Positions 50,976 to 59,355 of a stretch of DNA of 64,000 nt are shown here, one piece after another. The notes beneath the pieces were generated by a model. It was not told the DNA's origin. It did not search any database and was given only the letters and a program-made list of their open reading frames with translations. The DNA lies in assembly GCA_965248255.1 (NCBI GenBank), contig CBDFIW010000003.1:1426001-1490000 (forward strand). Reading direction: 5' to 3'. Within the stretch, counting starts at the first letter, position 1. Each line of letters begins with the position of its first letter. Both the position numbers and the translations under genes were made by a program. The stretch comes from JAKZVK01 sp965248255. Its GTDB lineage: Bacteria > Acidobacteriota > Terriglobia > Bryobacterales > UBA6623.

Positions 50976-51188
50976 ATGAGATACGCTGTTATCTACGAGC
51001 AAACCCGCACGGGCTACAATGCGTACGTCCCGGACCTTCCCGGCTGCATCGCTGCAGGGGGAACCCGCGAGGAAACCGAGCGCCTCACGCGCGAGGCGAT
51101 CGAGATGCATCTTCAAGGCCTCAAAGAAGACGGGGAGCCGGTTCCGGAACTCACCACCGTTGTCGACTACATCCACGCATCCGCTTGA
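50976..51188 (+). CDS. hicB: HicB-family antitoxin
   Basis: 70 residues: MRYAVIYEQTRTGYNAYVPD, then LPGCIAAGGTREETERL and TREAIEMHLQGLKEDGEPVP. This is the short HicB form that has only the partial RNase-H-like N-domain and lacks a separate DNA-binding domain. The upstream sequence reads GVGRQAGLE then stop in another frame, resembling the RQAGL end of HicA proteins, perhaps the lost hicA 3' end. It is 12 bases ahead of the TauD-like gene. The HicB neutralises HicA in intact pairs; here the two are separated by the PQQ-like gene. Confidence 0.85.
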   Translation: MRYAVIYEQTRTGYNAYVPDLPGCIAAGGTREETERLTREAIEMHLQGLKEDGEPVPELTTVVDYIHASA

Positions 51189-51200
51189 GCCGACCTTCGC

Positions 51201-52052
51201 ATGCAAGCGACGCAATCCTCGTCTCGGTTCACCGTCAAGCCGTTGTCCGGCACGCTTGGCGCCGAGCTGACCGGCGTTGATCTAGCCGGCCCACTAGACG
51301 AGGAGATTGTTGCCGCCATCAAGCAGGCCTTTCACGAACATCTCGTGCTGGTCTTCCGCGACCAGGAACTCACACCCGCCGACCAACTCGACTTCACCAG
51401 ACTCTTCGGACCGGTCGAACCTCACCCGCTCGCCTCACGCCGGGGCCTCGCGGGCCACCCCGAAGTCCTCGTTCTCGAGAACACAAAGGGGACCCCCGGT
51501 GCGCGCAACGATTTCTGGCATTCGGACATCTCGTTCGCCGAAAAGCCGCCGGCCTGCTCGGTGCTCTATGCCCGGACGATCACCAAAGGCTGCGGCGACA
51601 CCATGTTCTGCAACATGTACTCCGCCTACGAAGAGCTGTCCGAGGGGATGAAGCGGATGCTTGACGGTCTCACCGCGATGCACACGAGCGCACAGCTCGC
51701 TGAACGCAACCGCGCCTCCGGGAGCGACGCCCGCCCCATAGCCGACATCCCTGCGCCGGCCGAGCACCCAGTAATACGGACTCACTCCGAGACCCACCGC
51801 CGCGCTCTATATGTGAACCCGTACTTCACCTCGCACTTCGCCGCGATGACGGAAGACGAAAGCCGCCCCGTGCTCGAGTTTCTCTATCAGCATTCGACGC
51901 GTCCCGAGAATGTCTTCCGCCACGGCTGGCGCGAGGGCGACCTGCTGCTATGGGACAACCGCTGCGCCATGCACTACGCCGTGTATGACTACGACGACAG
52001 CCGGCCCCGCTTGATGAACCGCACGACGGCAGGCGGAGACCGGCCAACGTGA
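51201..52052 (+). CDS. TauD/TfdA-family alpha-ketoglutarate dioxygenase
   Basis: 283 residues. Opening FTVKPLSGTLGAELTGVDLA is the family's usual start. Iron ligands: H107 and D109 in FWHSDISF, H258 in CAMHYAVYDYDD; R274 in LMNRTT likely holds alpha-ketoglutarate. The stretch EHLVLVFRDQELTPADQLDF is also characteristic. The family oxidises taurine, 2,4-D, alkyl sulfates and other small acids; the substrate cannot be set from these residues. It follows hicB by 12 bases. A sulfur or nitrogen source scavenging role would match the surrounding hydrolases. Confidence 0.9.
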   Translation: MQATQSSSRFTVKPLSGTLGAELTGVDLAGPLDEEIVAAIKQAFHEHLVLVFRDQELTPADQLDFTRLFGPVEPHPLASRRGLAGHPEVLVLENTKGTPGARNDFWHSDISFAEKPPACSVLYARTITKGCGDTMFCNMYSAYEELSEGMKRMLDGLTAMHTSAQLAERNRASGSDARPIADIPAPAEHPVIRTHSETHRRALYVNPYFTSHFAAMTEDESRPVLEFLYQHSTRPENVFRHGWREGDLLLWDNRCAMHYAVYDYDDSRPRLMNRTTAGGDRPT

Positions 52053-52123
52053 GCAGCCGGGTCGGGACGTAGCGTACCGCACCCGCGACCGGCGCTCTCC
52101 ACCGGTTTCCCCCACGCTTCTAA

Positions 52124-53044
52124 GTGCGCTACACTTTTTGCGTGGGCCTCCCGGCTGCCGACGGCGCGTACTCGCGATCGCAAGTCAGGCGCATCCTCAA
52201 GATCCGTGAGAATCGATTGCGCTCTTGGGAGCGTCACGGGTTGTGCGAGGAGCGGGGCGAGTTTCGTTTTTCCGACCTGGTCGCGTTGCGCACCCTTCTT
52301 AAGCTGCGGCAAGACCGCATTCCGCCGCGCCGCATCAAAGACTCCCTCTCCGCCCTGCGAAAGTCACTCCCCGGCGTGGAGCGGCCGCTGTCGGAGTTGA
52401 AGATCGTCTCCAGCGGCCGCCGTGTCGCGGTCGATCTTCCCGGCGCGCGGATGGAAGCCATCACCGGGCAGTTGCTCCTTGACTTCGAGAGCTCCGCTGA
52501 GGCATCGCTCAAGACGCTGGCTCACGCGGCCGGACTCGGCGGCATCGAGAAACTACAGCAGGCCGAGCATTGGTTTCGTCGAGGTCTCGATATCGAGGAG
52601 CGGGGTACCGATGATGAGGGCGCGATGGACGCCTATCAGCGGGCCCTGGACCTCAATCCGGATGCTGCCGGGGCGTGGGTCAACATTGGCACGCTGCACT
52701 ACCGCCGGGGCGGCCTGGAGGAGGCGGAGCGCTGCTATCGCGAGGCGCTGCGAACGTCGCCGCACTATCCGCTGGCGCACTTCAACCTAGGCAATATCTG
52801 CGAGGAAACCAGCCGTCTCGATGAAGCGATCGAATGCTACGAGTTGGCCTTACGGCTGCAGCCCAATTACGCCGACGCCCACTACAACCTGGCCCTGGTT
52901 CACGAGCGGCGGCGGGAGCCGATGCGCGCGGCCAAGCACTGGCGTGCGTATCTGAAACTCGACTCGAGCAGCCCCTGGTCGCGAATCGCCCGCCAACAGC
53001 TCGACACCCTGTTGCAAGTCATGCCCGGCGGCCGCGCAGACTAG
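52124..53044 (+). CDS. MerR-type HTH fused to TPR domain
   Basis: 306 residues; start is GTG at 52124 with a second GTG at 52142. Residues ~15-80 are a MerR-like winged helix: SRSQVRRILKIRENRLRSWE, RHGLCEERGEFRFSDLVALR. Residues ~150-290 hold three TPRs with Asn-Pro turns: AMDAYQRALDLNPDAAGAWV, GTLHYRRGGLEEAERCYREA, AIECYELALRLQPNYADAHY. A MerR head on a TPR body is seen in several acidobacterial and other bacterial regulators and could link protein contacts to promoter control. The target is unknown. Confidence 0.82.
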   Translation: MRYTFCVGLPAADGAYSRSQVRRILKIRENRLRSWERHGLCEERGEFRFSDLVALRTLLKLRQDRIPPRRIKDSLSALRKSLPGVERPLSELKIVSSGRRVAVDLPGARMEAITGQLLLDFESSAEASLKTLAHAAGLGGIEKLQQAEHWFRRGLDIEERGTDDEGAMDAYQRALDLNPDAAGAWVNIGTLHYRRGGLEEAERCYREALRTSPHYPLAHFNLGNICEETSRLDEAIECYELALRLQPNYADAHYNLALVHERRREPMRAAKHWRAYLKLDSSSPWSRIARQQLDTLLQVMPGGRAD

Positions 53045-53074
53045 CGCCCGTACCCCCGCACATCCATTACTCGA

Positions 53075-55063
53075 TCACGGCACCACAACCTGCAGAATTC
53101 TTGTCTCGCTAGTGATTCGGTCCAACAGCGCGTCGCCGGACACCAGTCTGCCGAAGTTCGTGTAGCGGCCCTCCCACAGGGGCTGCGGCGCGAGGCAAAT
53201 GATGAAGCGTCCGGCCGCGGAGTCCTTCGTGTCTTCGGCCATCGCAAGGCTGCCGCGCAAGAAAGGTTGGCGATTGATCTCGGTCCGGATCGTGTGACTG
53301 GGTTCGGGGCGGCCCGTCTCCCGCGGGTCGCCCGCCATGGCGTAGCTCCCCGGAACCACCTCGACAAAACGCTGTCCGTCGAAGAAGCCGTCACGCGCCA
53401 ACTCAATGAAGTTCTGCGCCGTCAGCGGCGCGTTCGCATAATCGAGTTTCAGCTCGATCTCACCGGCTGAAGTTTCGATGCGAATGAGGCCGCCGGTGGA
53501 GCGCGCGATGCGCTGGTAACCTGCCGCGTCGTAGCGAACGTCCGCGGGACCGATCTTCTCATCGTGATGCTCGTTGAAGAGCAGCCGCAGGTGTTTCACT
53601 GCGCGAATACGAACCAGGCGGTGCGGGTCGTCGAGAGCAACCTGGAGCACGGTCTTCGCGGCCGACGAGCCGCCGCCGCGGGCCGCGCAGTCCAACGCCG
53701 AGAGTCGCGTGGCGAGAGCGGAGTCCTCCAAAGCATCGTCGTAGGCGGAGCGGCAGGTCCCGACCGGAACGGACGGGGCCAGTTCGAGTGCGACTTGCCG
53801 CACGCGGACGTCGCGGTCGCCGGTCGCCTCCCGCAGATACCGCGCCGCATCGGGATGGTTAGCTTCCGCGAGCACTCGTAGCACGGTGGGCCGCGCGGGG
53901 CGAGCGAAAGCCTCGTCCGCCTCCCAGACCCGCGCTGCCCACGAGATCATCGAGGACGGGCTTCGCGGTCCGATTCCCGACAGCAAACCCTCGATGGCCG
54001 CCGGCCGCCGATACTTCTCCGGCAGCGCAGCCCCCGTCTCCGAGTAGATCGACGGCGCGCCCAGTTTCGCCAGCGCGATCTCCGCCTGATAGGAAACCGG
54101 CGACGCCCGAACGCGCAGAGAGTCGAGCAGCGGCGCGGCTTTCTTGTCGCCGAAGTTCCCGAGGGCTTCCACCACCACCGCGCGCACGTTCTCGTTGCGG
54201 TCCCCCAGTCTCTCCACCAGGACCGGCAGCGCGTCCGGCGGCTTCACTGCGGCGATCGACCGCAGAGCCCGCAGACGCACCTTCGGGTCGGGATCGCTGG
54301 CCATCGACCCCAGGGCCTCGTGCACTTCCTCCGAGAGCTTCGCCCGTCCCAACCCGCGGACGGCCGCCAATCGTATCCATGGATTCTGGTCACGGGTGAG
54401 ATTGACGAACGACCGGGTGAGCTCTTCGCCGACCTCGGCGTCCAGGTCGAGCAGGGCCTGCGTCGCGGCCCAGCGTGTTGCTTGGTCGTCGGAGCGCCGG
54501 CGGGCCGCGATCCACGGGATCGCCTCGGGCGTACCCAGGCGCACCAGCGCCGCCATCGTCAGCGGCAGCGGCGCGGCGGTCTGAGTGATGCGTGGGAACG
54601 ACCCCCGCCGGCGAAGCTTCCCCAGCGCTTCGACGGCGTCGGCGGCGACGATCCGTTCGTCATCGCCCAGAGCGGCCATCAGACCCGCGGCGGCGGCCTC
54701 GCGGGGCTCGCGGCCCAGCGCCGCCCGCGTCCCGTGGCTATCCATCTCGCCGATCGCGAAGGCCGCCTCGGCGCGCACCCGCGGAATCGAGTCCTGGAGC
54801 GCCTTGAGCAGCAGGTCGAGCGTCGATTCGTCGCCGATGCGGCCCAGCGCCCGGCACGCCCGCGCGCGATGCTCTGCGATCGAAGAATCGAGCTGTTCGA
54901 CCAGCCAGTCATCGACGGCGCGCCGGTCCTCCCGGGCGAGAAAATCACCTTCGATGCGGTGCGCCGGCCGCGTCAGCAGCAGCCATCCCGCGGCCGTGCC
55001 CAGCAGCACCATACACACGGCCAGGAACTTGATCTCGTTGCGCTTGACGAGCTCGATCACCAA
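53075..55063 (-). CDS. HEAT-repeat protein with C-terminal cyclophilin domain
   Basis: 662 residues. A membrane anchor (FLAVCMVLLGTAAGWLLL) is followed by a long array of HEAT repeats (HRARACRALGRIGDESTLD, VRAEAAFAIGEMDSHG, NENVRAVVVEALGNFGDKKA, VRVRQVALELA). The last ~160 residues are a cyclophilin-type peptidyl-prolyl isomerase: LIRIETSAGEIELKLDYANA, PLTAQNFIELARDGFFDGQR, AGRFIICLAPQP and YTNFGRLVSGDALLDRI. It was read on the minus strand with its start 5' of the repeat-rich spacer. It is probably a periplasmic folding factor tethered to a scaffold. Separate isomerases are common, this large fusion is less so. Confidence 0.85.
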   Translation of the reverse strand: MVIELVKRNEIKFLAVCMVLLGTAAGWLLLTRPAHRIEGDFLAREDRRAVDDWLVEQLDSSIAEHRARACRALGRIGDESTLDLLLKALQDSIPRVRAEAAFAIGEMDSHGTRAALGREPREAAAAGLMAALGDDERIVAADAVEALGKLRRRGSFPRITQTAAPLPLTMAALVRLGTPEAIPWIAARRRSDDQATRWAATQALLDLDAEVGEELTRSFVNLTRDQNPWIRLAAVRGLGRAKLSEEVHEALGSMASDPDPKVRLRALRSIAAVKPPDALPVLVERLGDRNENVRAVVVEALGNFGDKKAAPLLDSLRVRASPVSYQAEIALAKLGAPSIYSETGAALPEKYRRPAAIEGLLSGIGPRSPSSMISWAARVWEADEAFARPARPTVLRVLAEANHPDAARYLREATGDRDVRVRQVALELAPSVPVGTCRSAYDDALEDSALATRLSALDCAARGGGSSAAKTVLQVALDDPHRLVRIRAVKHLRLLFNEHHDEKIGPADVRYDAAGYQRIARSTGGLIRIETSAGEIELKLDYANAPLTAQNFIELARDGFFDGQRFVEVVPGSYAMAGDPRETGRPEPSHTIRTEINRQPFLRGSLAMAEDTKDSAAGRFIICLAPQPLWEGRYTNFGRLVSGDALLDRITSETRILQVVVP

Positions 55064-55160
55064 GTCGAAATGGTATCAGACGGGGTCCGGCCTTCCGTTG
55101 CAGACAAAACACGATGTCGCGCGCCTCCGGGCGGGGCATGATTGCCCGGGCTCGGGCGGA

Positions 55161-55440
55161 ATTGGGTTCGTTTCGTTTCGCTCTCTCTCGACTTGCGCCA
55201 ACAGGCTCAGCGGCGACCGCAATTGGGTTCGTTTCGTTCCCCGCTCGGTGAGTGTTGGGTCGTGAGTTGAGATCTGCTTGGAGGGCATTGATCCCAGGGA
55301 AGTTCGCCGAGATCGGGTTCGTTTCGTTTTTTGTGCGGGGAGTGGTGTGGTGGGGACCGGGCAGGCGGGCACGGCATGCCGTGCCCCTACATCCTGGGGC
55401 CGGGTCTTCGGCGGAATTGGGTTCGTTTCGTTTTCGCATC
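55161..55440 (+). repeat. GGGTTCGTTTCGTTT repeat cluster
   Basis: Copies begin at 55161, 55222, 55313 (ATCGGG variant) and 55416, with spacings of about 61, 91 and 103 bases, too irregular for CRISPR. A single further copy is at 12814. They may be relics of a mobile repeat. Confidence 0.55.
55365..55392 (-). repeat. GTAGGGGC-type hairpin repeat
   Basis: On the minus strand it reads ATGTAGGGGCACGGCATGCC then GTGCCCGC. Nearly the same palindrome as 13839-13867. Confidence 0.6.
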
Positions 55441-55869
55441 GCTCTGTCTCAAGTTGCGCCACCAGGCTCACCGGCGGTTGGCTGCCGGGTTTGGCAGGAT
55501 TTGTCAGGATTTGGCGGGGTTTTGAGGGGATTTGTAAAGATCCTTAACAGATGGGTGGGTGCGCTCGGTGGCGACCCATGACGCGCCGCCCACCCAACTC
55601 CCAGGTTCCCATCCCGGCCACCGAGACCTGTCGTTGAGCCGCCCTTGCAGGGCTCCAGAGATGCTGGTGGGGATCGGTGTCCCTGGGCTCGCGCCCAGGG
55701 CTGTTATCTGGACCACCCCTTCGGGGTTCTCGATCGTGGCCGGAGGCATCATTCGAGTTTGTTGCGCTTGCACGGTACGCGCTTCCGACGATGAAATCGC
55801 TGGAATGGACCCGAAAAGCGGGACCAGTAGAGAAGGGACAATGAACCAGGGAACGGTAAGGAGGTTCGA

Positions 55870-56256
55870 TTGTCTCGAAGACGATTCACGAAGGAGTTCA
55901 AGCTGGCGGCCGTCCGGCGGCTCGAAGCCGGCGAGTCCGGCTCGGCTCTCGCGCGCGAGCTGGAGGTGAAGCGCGAAAAGCTCTACGACTGGCTGGCACA
56001 AGTTGAGCGCTACGGCGTCGAGGGAGCCTTTCCCGGCGCGGGGCGGCGTCCCGGCGGCAGCGCCCGTGTCGAGCCCGGCCACGAAGCCCAGGCCCGCCTC
56101 GCGGAGCTGGAACGCAAAATCGGCCGCCAGGCCATGGAGATTGATTTTTTGTCCGCAGCCTTGCGGCGTGTCGAGGATCTGCGCCGGCCGAGCATCGTCA
56201 GTGGAACCGGCGCGTCGCTGAGGAAGTACGGGCCGCAAGGCGGCAAGGCAACATGA
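55870..56256 (+). CDS. IS3-family transposase OrfA
   Basis: 128 residues from a TTG start at 55870, supported by AAGGAGG five bases before it. MSRRRFTKEFKLAAVRRLEA and KREKLYDWLAQVERYGVE form the helix-turn-helix; ARLAELERKIGRQAMEIDFL is the leucine zipper typical of IS3 OrfA. Its stop overlaps the OrfB start by ATGA (56253-56256). No strong slippery run lies near the end, so coupling rather than frameshifting is likely. Confidence 0.85.
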   Translation: MSRRRFTKEFKLAAVRRLEAGESGSALARELEVKREKLYDWLAQVERYGVEGAFPGAGRRPGGSARVEPGHEAQARLAELERKIGRQAMEIDFLSAALRRVEDLRRPSIVSGTGASLRKYGPQGGKAT

Positions 56257-57083
56257 GCACGCTGAGCACGCGCGATTTGTGCCGCTTGAGCGGACTGGCG
56301 CGAGCCAGCCTCTACCGCCAGGCCAAACCCGACAGCGAGCAGGTCGGGGAACTGCGGCAGGCCATTGTCCACGCCGCCTTGGACCATCCGGCCTACGGCA
56401 CCCGGCGGACGACCCAACAGCTGCGCCGTCAAAAGCTGCTGGTCAATCGCAAGCGCGTGCAACGGGTGATGCGCGAAGAGAAGCTCTTGCGGCGACGTCG
56501 CCGCACCGTTCCGCGAACGACCGATTCGAAGCACTCGCTGCGGCGTTATGAAAACCTGACGCGCGATTTCCAACCCACGGGTCCCAACAAACTGTGGGGC
56601 TCCGATCTCAGCTACGTACGATTGGGAAACCACTTCGTCTATGTGGCGGTGGTGTTGGACGTGTATTCGCGGCGCGTGGTGGGCTGGGCCGTGGGTCCGA
56701 ACCTGAAAACCGAATTGCCGCTGGCGGCGCTGCAACAAGCGTTGAGCAGCCGGCGTCCGGCGCCGGGCTGGATTCATCATTCCGATCAAGGTTCGCAGTA
56801 CGCCGCGGAAGCTTATGTAGCCACCCTGCGGCAAGCGGGCGCGAGGATATCGATGAGCCGCAAGGGCTGCCCGCAGGACAACGCGTACGTGGAAAGCTTT
56901 TTCAAGACTTTGAAAAGCGAGGAAGTCGACTGCAGCGAGTATGAAAGTTTGGCCCAGGCGCAGGCCGAGATCGGCGCTTATATTGAGCGGGAATACAATC
57001 GTACGCGATTGCATTCGGCGCTGGGCTATCGGCCGCCGCAAGAGTATGAGCGGCTGTGGGAAGAGGCGGCTAACGCCGCCTGA
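56253..57083 (+). CDS. IS3-family transposase OrfB (DDE integrase core)
   Basis: 276 residues. N-terminal helical part with RNA-like basic run EEKLLRRRRRTVPRT. The integrase core carries the DDE triad: LWGSDLSYVRL (first Asp), IHHSDQGSQY (second Asp) and NAYVESFFKTLK (Glu), plus YNRTRLHSALGYRPPQEYE at the end. Family is IS3. The element also contains a ~260-base tail after this gene, longer than usual. Confidence 0.93.
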   Translation: MSTLSTRDLCRLSGLARASLYRQAKPDSEQVGELRQAIVHAALDHPAYGTRRTTQQLRRQKLLVNRKRVQRVMREEKLLRRRRRTVPRTTDSKHSLRRYENLTRDFQPTGPNKLWGSDLSYVRLGNHFVYVAVVLDVYSRRVVGWAVGPNLKTELPLAALQQALSSRRPAPGWIHHSDQGSQYAAEAYVATLRQAGARISMSRKGCPQDNAYVESFFKTLKSEEVDCSEYESLAQAQAEIGAYIEREYNRTRLHSALGYRPPQEYERLWEEAANAA

Positions 57084-57344
57084 GTTTTCTTAAGGCATGA
57101 GCAGATCTATCGATCCGATGGCGCAGCACAAGGCGGGATGCGGCCTCAGTAGGCGAGCACCCCGCCCTCATCGTTGCGATGAGTCTGCGGCCGGGTATTC
57201 CTTGGTGGGTTGCTCTCCAGCAGAGCCCGCCTCCGCTTCCCCGGATGAGTTGATCATGCCCCCATTGGGCTGGATTCGCTATCCTTTTTCAGTCAACCGC
57301 GACCCGTCCCTACTTTCTTGGCCTCGCCACAGGGGTCCACTCCA

Positions 57345-57783
57345 GTCCCCGAAGTGGCGATCGTACTTCTGCGACGGGCTGCTAGGGAAACCCAAGGCCC
57401 GTAAACGGGCCTGGCCTGGCGATCAGACAGGCCGCAATCTCGGGGAAGGACTTACCAGACAGGCGCAGTTGGAAGGCTTAGCAGCCCGCGGTAGATGTGT
57501 GCCCTGGAGTTGGCGTGCAGGGCGTAGTTGAAACGCGGGTATCGGTAAGAGTACCGACACGGCAGGTCTGGGGACCCGCGCCACACCGTACAGGCAGATC
57601 GTAGGAGGCCAGAAGCCGGATCGGTGTTTCGAGGGTGTGCACCCCTCCATGGCTGTCGGGGCTCGGTTTCTCGGCTGAGAACTGAGGTGGTGAGTGAGGG
57701 GTTCCGGGGTTGGCAGCCGGGCTGTCATTAGGGAGGTCTGGCTGTCTGACCGCGGACTTCCGTCCGCGGCTCTGTTGGGCGGC
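57345..57783. other. Intergenic, no gene seen
   Basis: About 440 bases with no coding signal beyond the probable IS right end. A poly-pyrimidine or hairpin terminator could not be identified. Confidence 0.5.
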
Positions 57784-59328
57784 CTAGCGGACGGTCGGAT
57801 ACGCGATTCCCAACTGCTCGAGGTAGGTGTCATACCGCGCCGGGTCGTAGCGCAACTTCTCCAACTCGGGCCGAAAGCGCTTCATCTTGTCGACGTTGAG
57901 GTGAACGGGCGGGTCGACGTCGTCGGGGATCAACGATTCCCACTTTGTGTCTTTTGTCTGCTCGCGGAAATACTCCCAGGCCTTCTCGACGAGCTTCGGG
58001 TCGGCGAACAACTCGATTGCCGTCATGGCCTGGGCTTTGGCGCCGGCCGTGGCGCCCTTATGGGCTAGCGGCGTCGCCATGGAGATCGCGCGCGACCAAT
58101 GGTGGCCGATCAGGTTGGGAATGTTGGACGGATAGCGCAACACGACCGTCGGCACGTTCCAGCTCACCTCGGCAATGTCGTCCGAGCCCGAAGACGCCGC
58201 CAACGAGCCCTTCAGTTCCTCCACTTTCGTGACGAGGCCGCCCTGCTCGACTTCCAACTCTTTCTGCACGGCTTTCGCCAGAGTCAAATCCGCCTCGCTC
58301 CAGTGCGGCATCCCCACCTCGGTGATGTTGGTATGCAGCAGCTCGGCTACGGGCTTGTTGAAATGCCCCTGCCAGGTGGCCCCGAGGACGCGCTCCGTGA
58401 CGGTCGTGTCGGTCATCATCGCCGCGCCCTGGGCGATCTTCGTGCCGAGCGCGTGCAGCTCGCGCACGTGCGGATGGTCCAGCTCGCGGAAGAAGTACCA
58501 CACGCTCGCGACCGGCGGCACGACGTTCGGCTGGTCGCCCCCGTGGGTGATGACGTAGTGCGAGCGCTGCTGCAGGCGCAGATGCTCGCGCCGGAAGTTC
58601 CAGCCGGTGTTCATCAACTCGACGGCGTCGAGCGCGCTGCGCCCCATCCAGGGCGAGCCGGCGCCGTGGGCGCTGTGGCCCTGGAACGTGTATTGGGTCG
58701 AGACGAGCGCCAGGCCGCGAATGCCGTAGTTGGTCGTGAACTCGGTCGACACGTGGGCGCAAAGCATGATGTCGAGATCGTTGAACAGGCCCTCGCGCGC
58801 CATGTACGTGCGGCTGCCGAGCAGCTCCTCGGCGATACCCGGATAGACGCGGATCGTGCCCTGCATCCTGTACTTCTCGAGCAGGCGCTTGACGGCGATC
58901 GCCGCGGTGACGTTGACTGCCTGGCCGGCGTTGTGCCCCTCGCCGTGACCGGGACCGTTGTCGATCAGCGGCGCATGATACGCAACGCCGGGTTTCTGTG
59001 ACGTTTCCGGCAGGCCGTCGATGTCGGCCATGAACCCGATGATGGGTTTGCCCGAACCCCACTCGGCGACGAAGGCTGTGGGCATGCCGGCGAGCCCTCG
59101 CTCGATGCGAAAGCCCTCACTCTTGAGCATGTCGGTCACATACTTCGCGGACTCGTACTCCTGATACCCCAGCTCGGAGAAGCTGAACAACGAGTCGGTA
59201 ATCTCCTGCACGCGCTTGCGGTCGGCCTCGACCAATTCCATGGCCTGGTTCTTGAGTTGTTCGGTGCCGGGCCGTTGCGCCAGAGCCGCGGTTGCGATCA
59301 CCAAGAGTAAGAGCAGGGCTCGTTTCAT
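57784..59328 (-). CDS. Secreted M20 amidohydrolase (AbgB-like)
   Basis: 514 residues with signal RALLLLLVIATAALAQ. Family motifs: FMADIDGLPETSQK, NGPGHGEGHNAGQAVNVTAA (metal His pair), MLCAHVSTEF and FQGHSAHGAGSPWMGRSALD; a late metal His lies in LIGHHWSRAIS. It most resembles the AbgB/p-aminobenzoyl-glutamate hydrolase and amidohydrolase subgroup of M20D. Product export is implied by the signal. The gene is alone, but the HEAT protein gene ends 27 bases upstream on the same strand. Confidence 0.88.
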   Translation of the reverse strand: MKRALLLLLVIATAALAQRPGTEQLKNQAMELVEADRKRVQEITDSLFSFSELGYQEYESAKYVTDMLKSEGFRIERGLAGMPTAFVAEWGSGKPIIGFMADIDGLPETSQKPGVAYHAPLIDNGPGHGEGHNAGQAVNVTAAIAVKRLLEKYRMQGTIRVYPGIAEELLGSRTYMAREGLFNDLDIMLCAHVSTEFTTNYGIRGLALVSTQYTFQGHSAHGAGSPWMGRSALDAVELMNTGWNFRREHLRLQQRSHYVITHGGDQPNVVPPVASVWYFFRELDHPHVRELHALGTKIAQGAAMMTDTTVTERVLGATWQGHFNKPVAELLHTNITEVGMPHWSEADLTLAKAVQKELEVEQGGLVTKVEELKGSLAASSGSDDIAEVSWNVPTVVLRYPSNIPNLIGHHWSRAISMATPLAHKGATAGAKAQAMTAIELFADPKLVEKAWEYFREQTKDTKWESLIPDDVDPPVHLNVDKMKRFRPELEKLRYDPARYDTYLEQLGIAYPTVR

Positions 59329-59355
59329 CGTTGCCTCCTTGCCGACCTCAAAGCG

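Larger units (their letters stand above)
55064..55800. other. Intergenic, repeat-rich
   Basis: 737 bases with no gene. Four copies of a GGGTTCGTTTCGTTT motif (55161, 55222, 55313, 55416) and a larger duplicated block (55150-55217 against 55405-55480, including GTTGCGCCA and AGGCTCA) fill the first half. At 55365-55392 is a GTAGGGGC-type palindrome. Some copies read as KRNEPNS-like peptides in minus frames, but no gene is supported. Confidence 0.6.
55801..57344 (+). mobile_element. IS3-family insertion sequence
   Basis: Left end TGGAATGGACCCGAAAAGCG at 55801 equals the start of the copy at 63657, which sets the boundary. A right end that fits is ...GGGTCCACTCCA at 57344, inverse-matching TGGAATGGACCC in 11 of 12 positions. 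Size would be 1544 bp with two overlapping genes. No target duplication is evident at these ends, so the right boundary is uncertain (orfB ends at 57083). Confidence 0.7.

Noticed and set aside
55161..55440. CRISPR-like array
   Set aside because: The repeat units are spaced 61, 91 and 103 bases apart, have no equal spacers and no cas genes are near.
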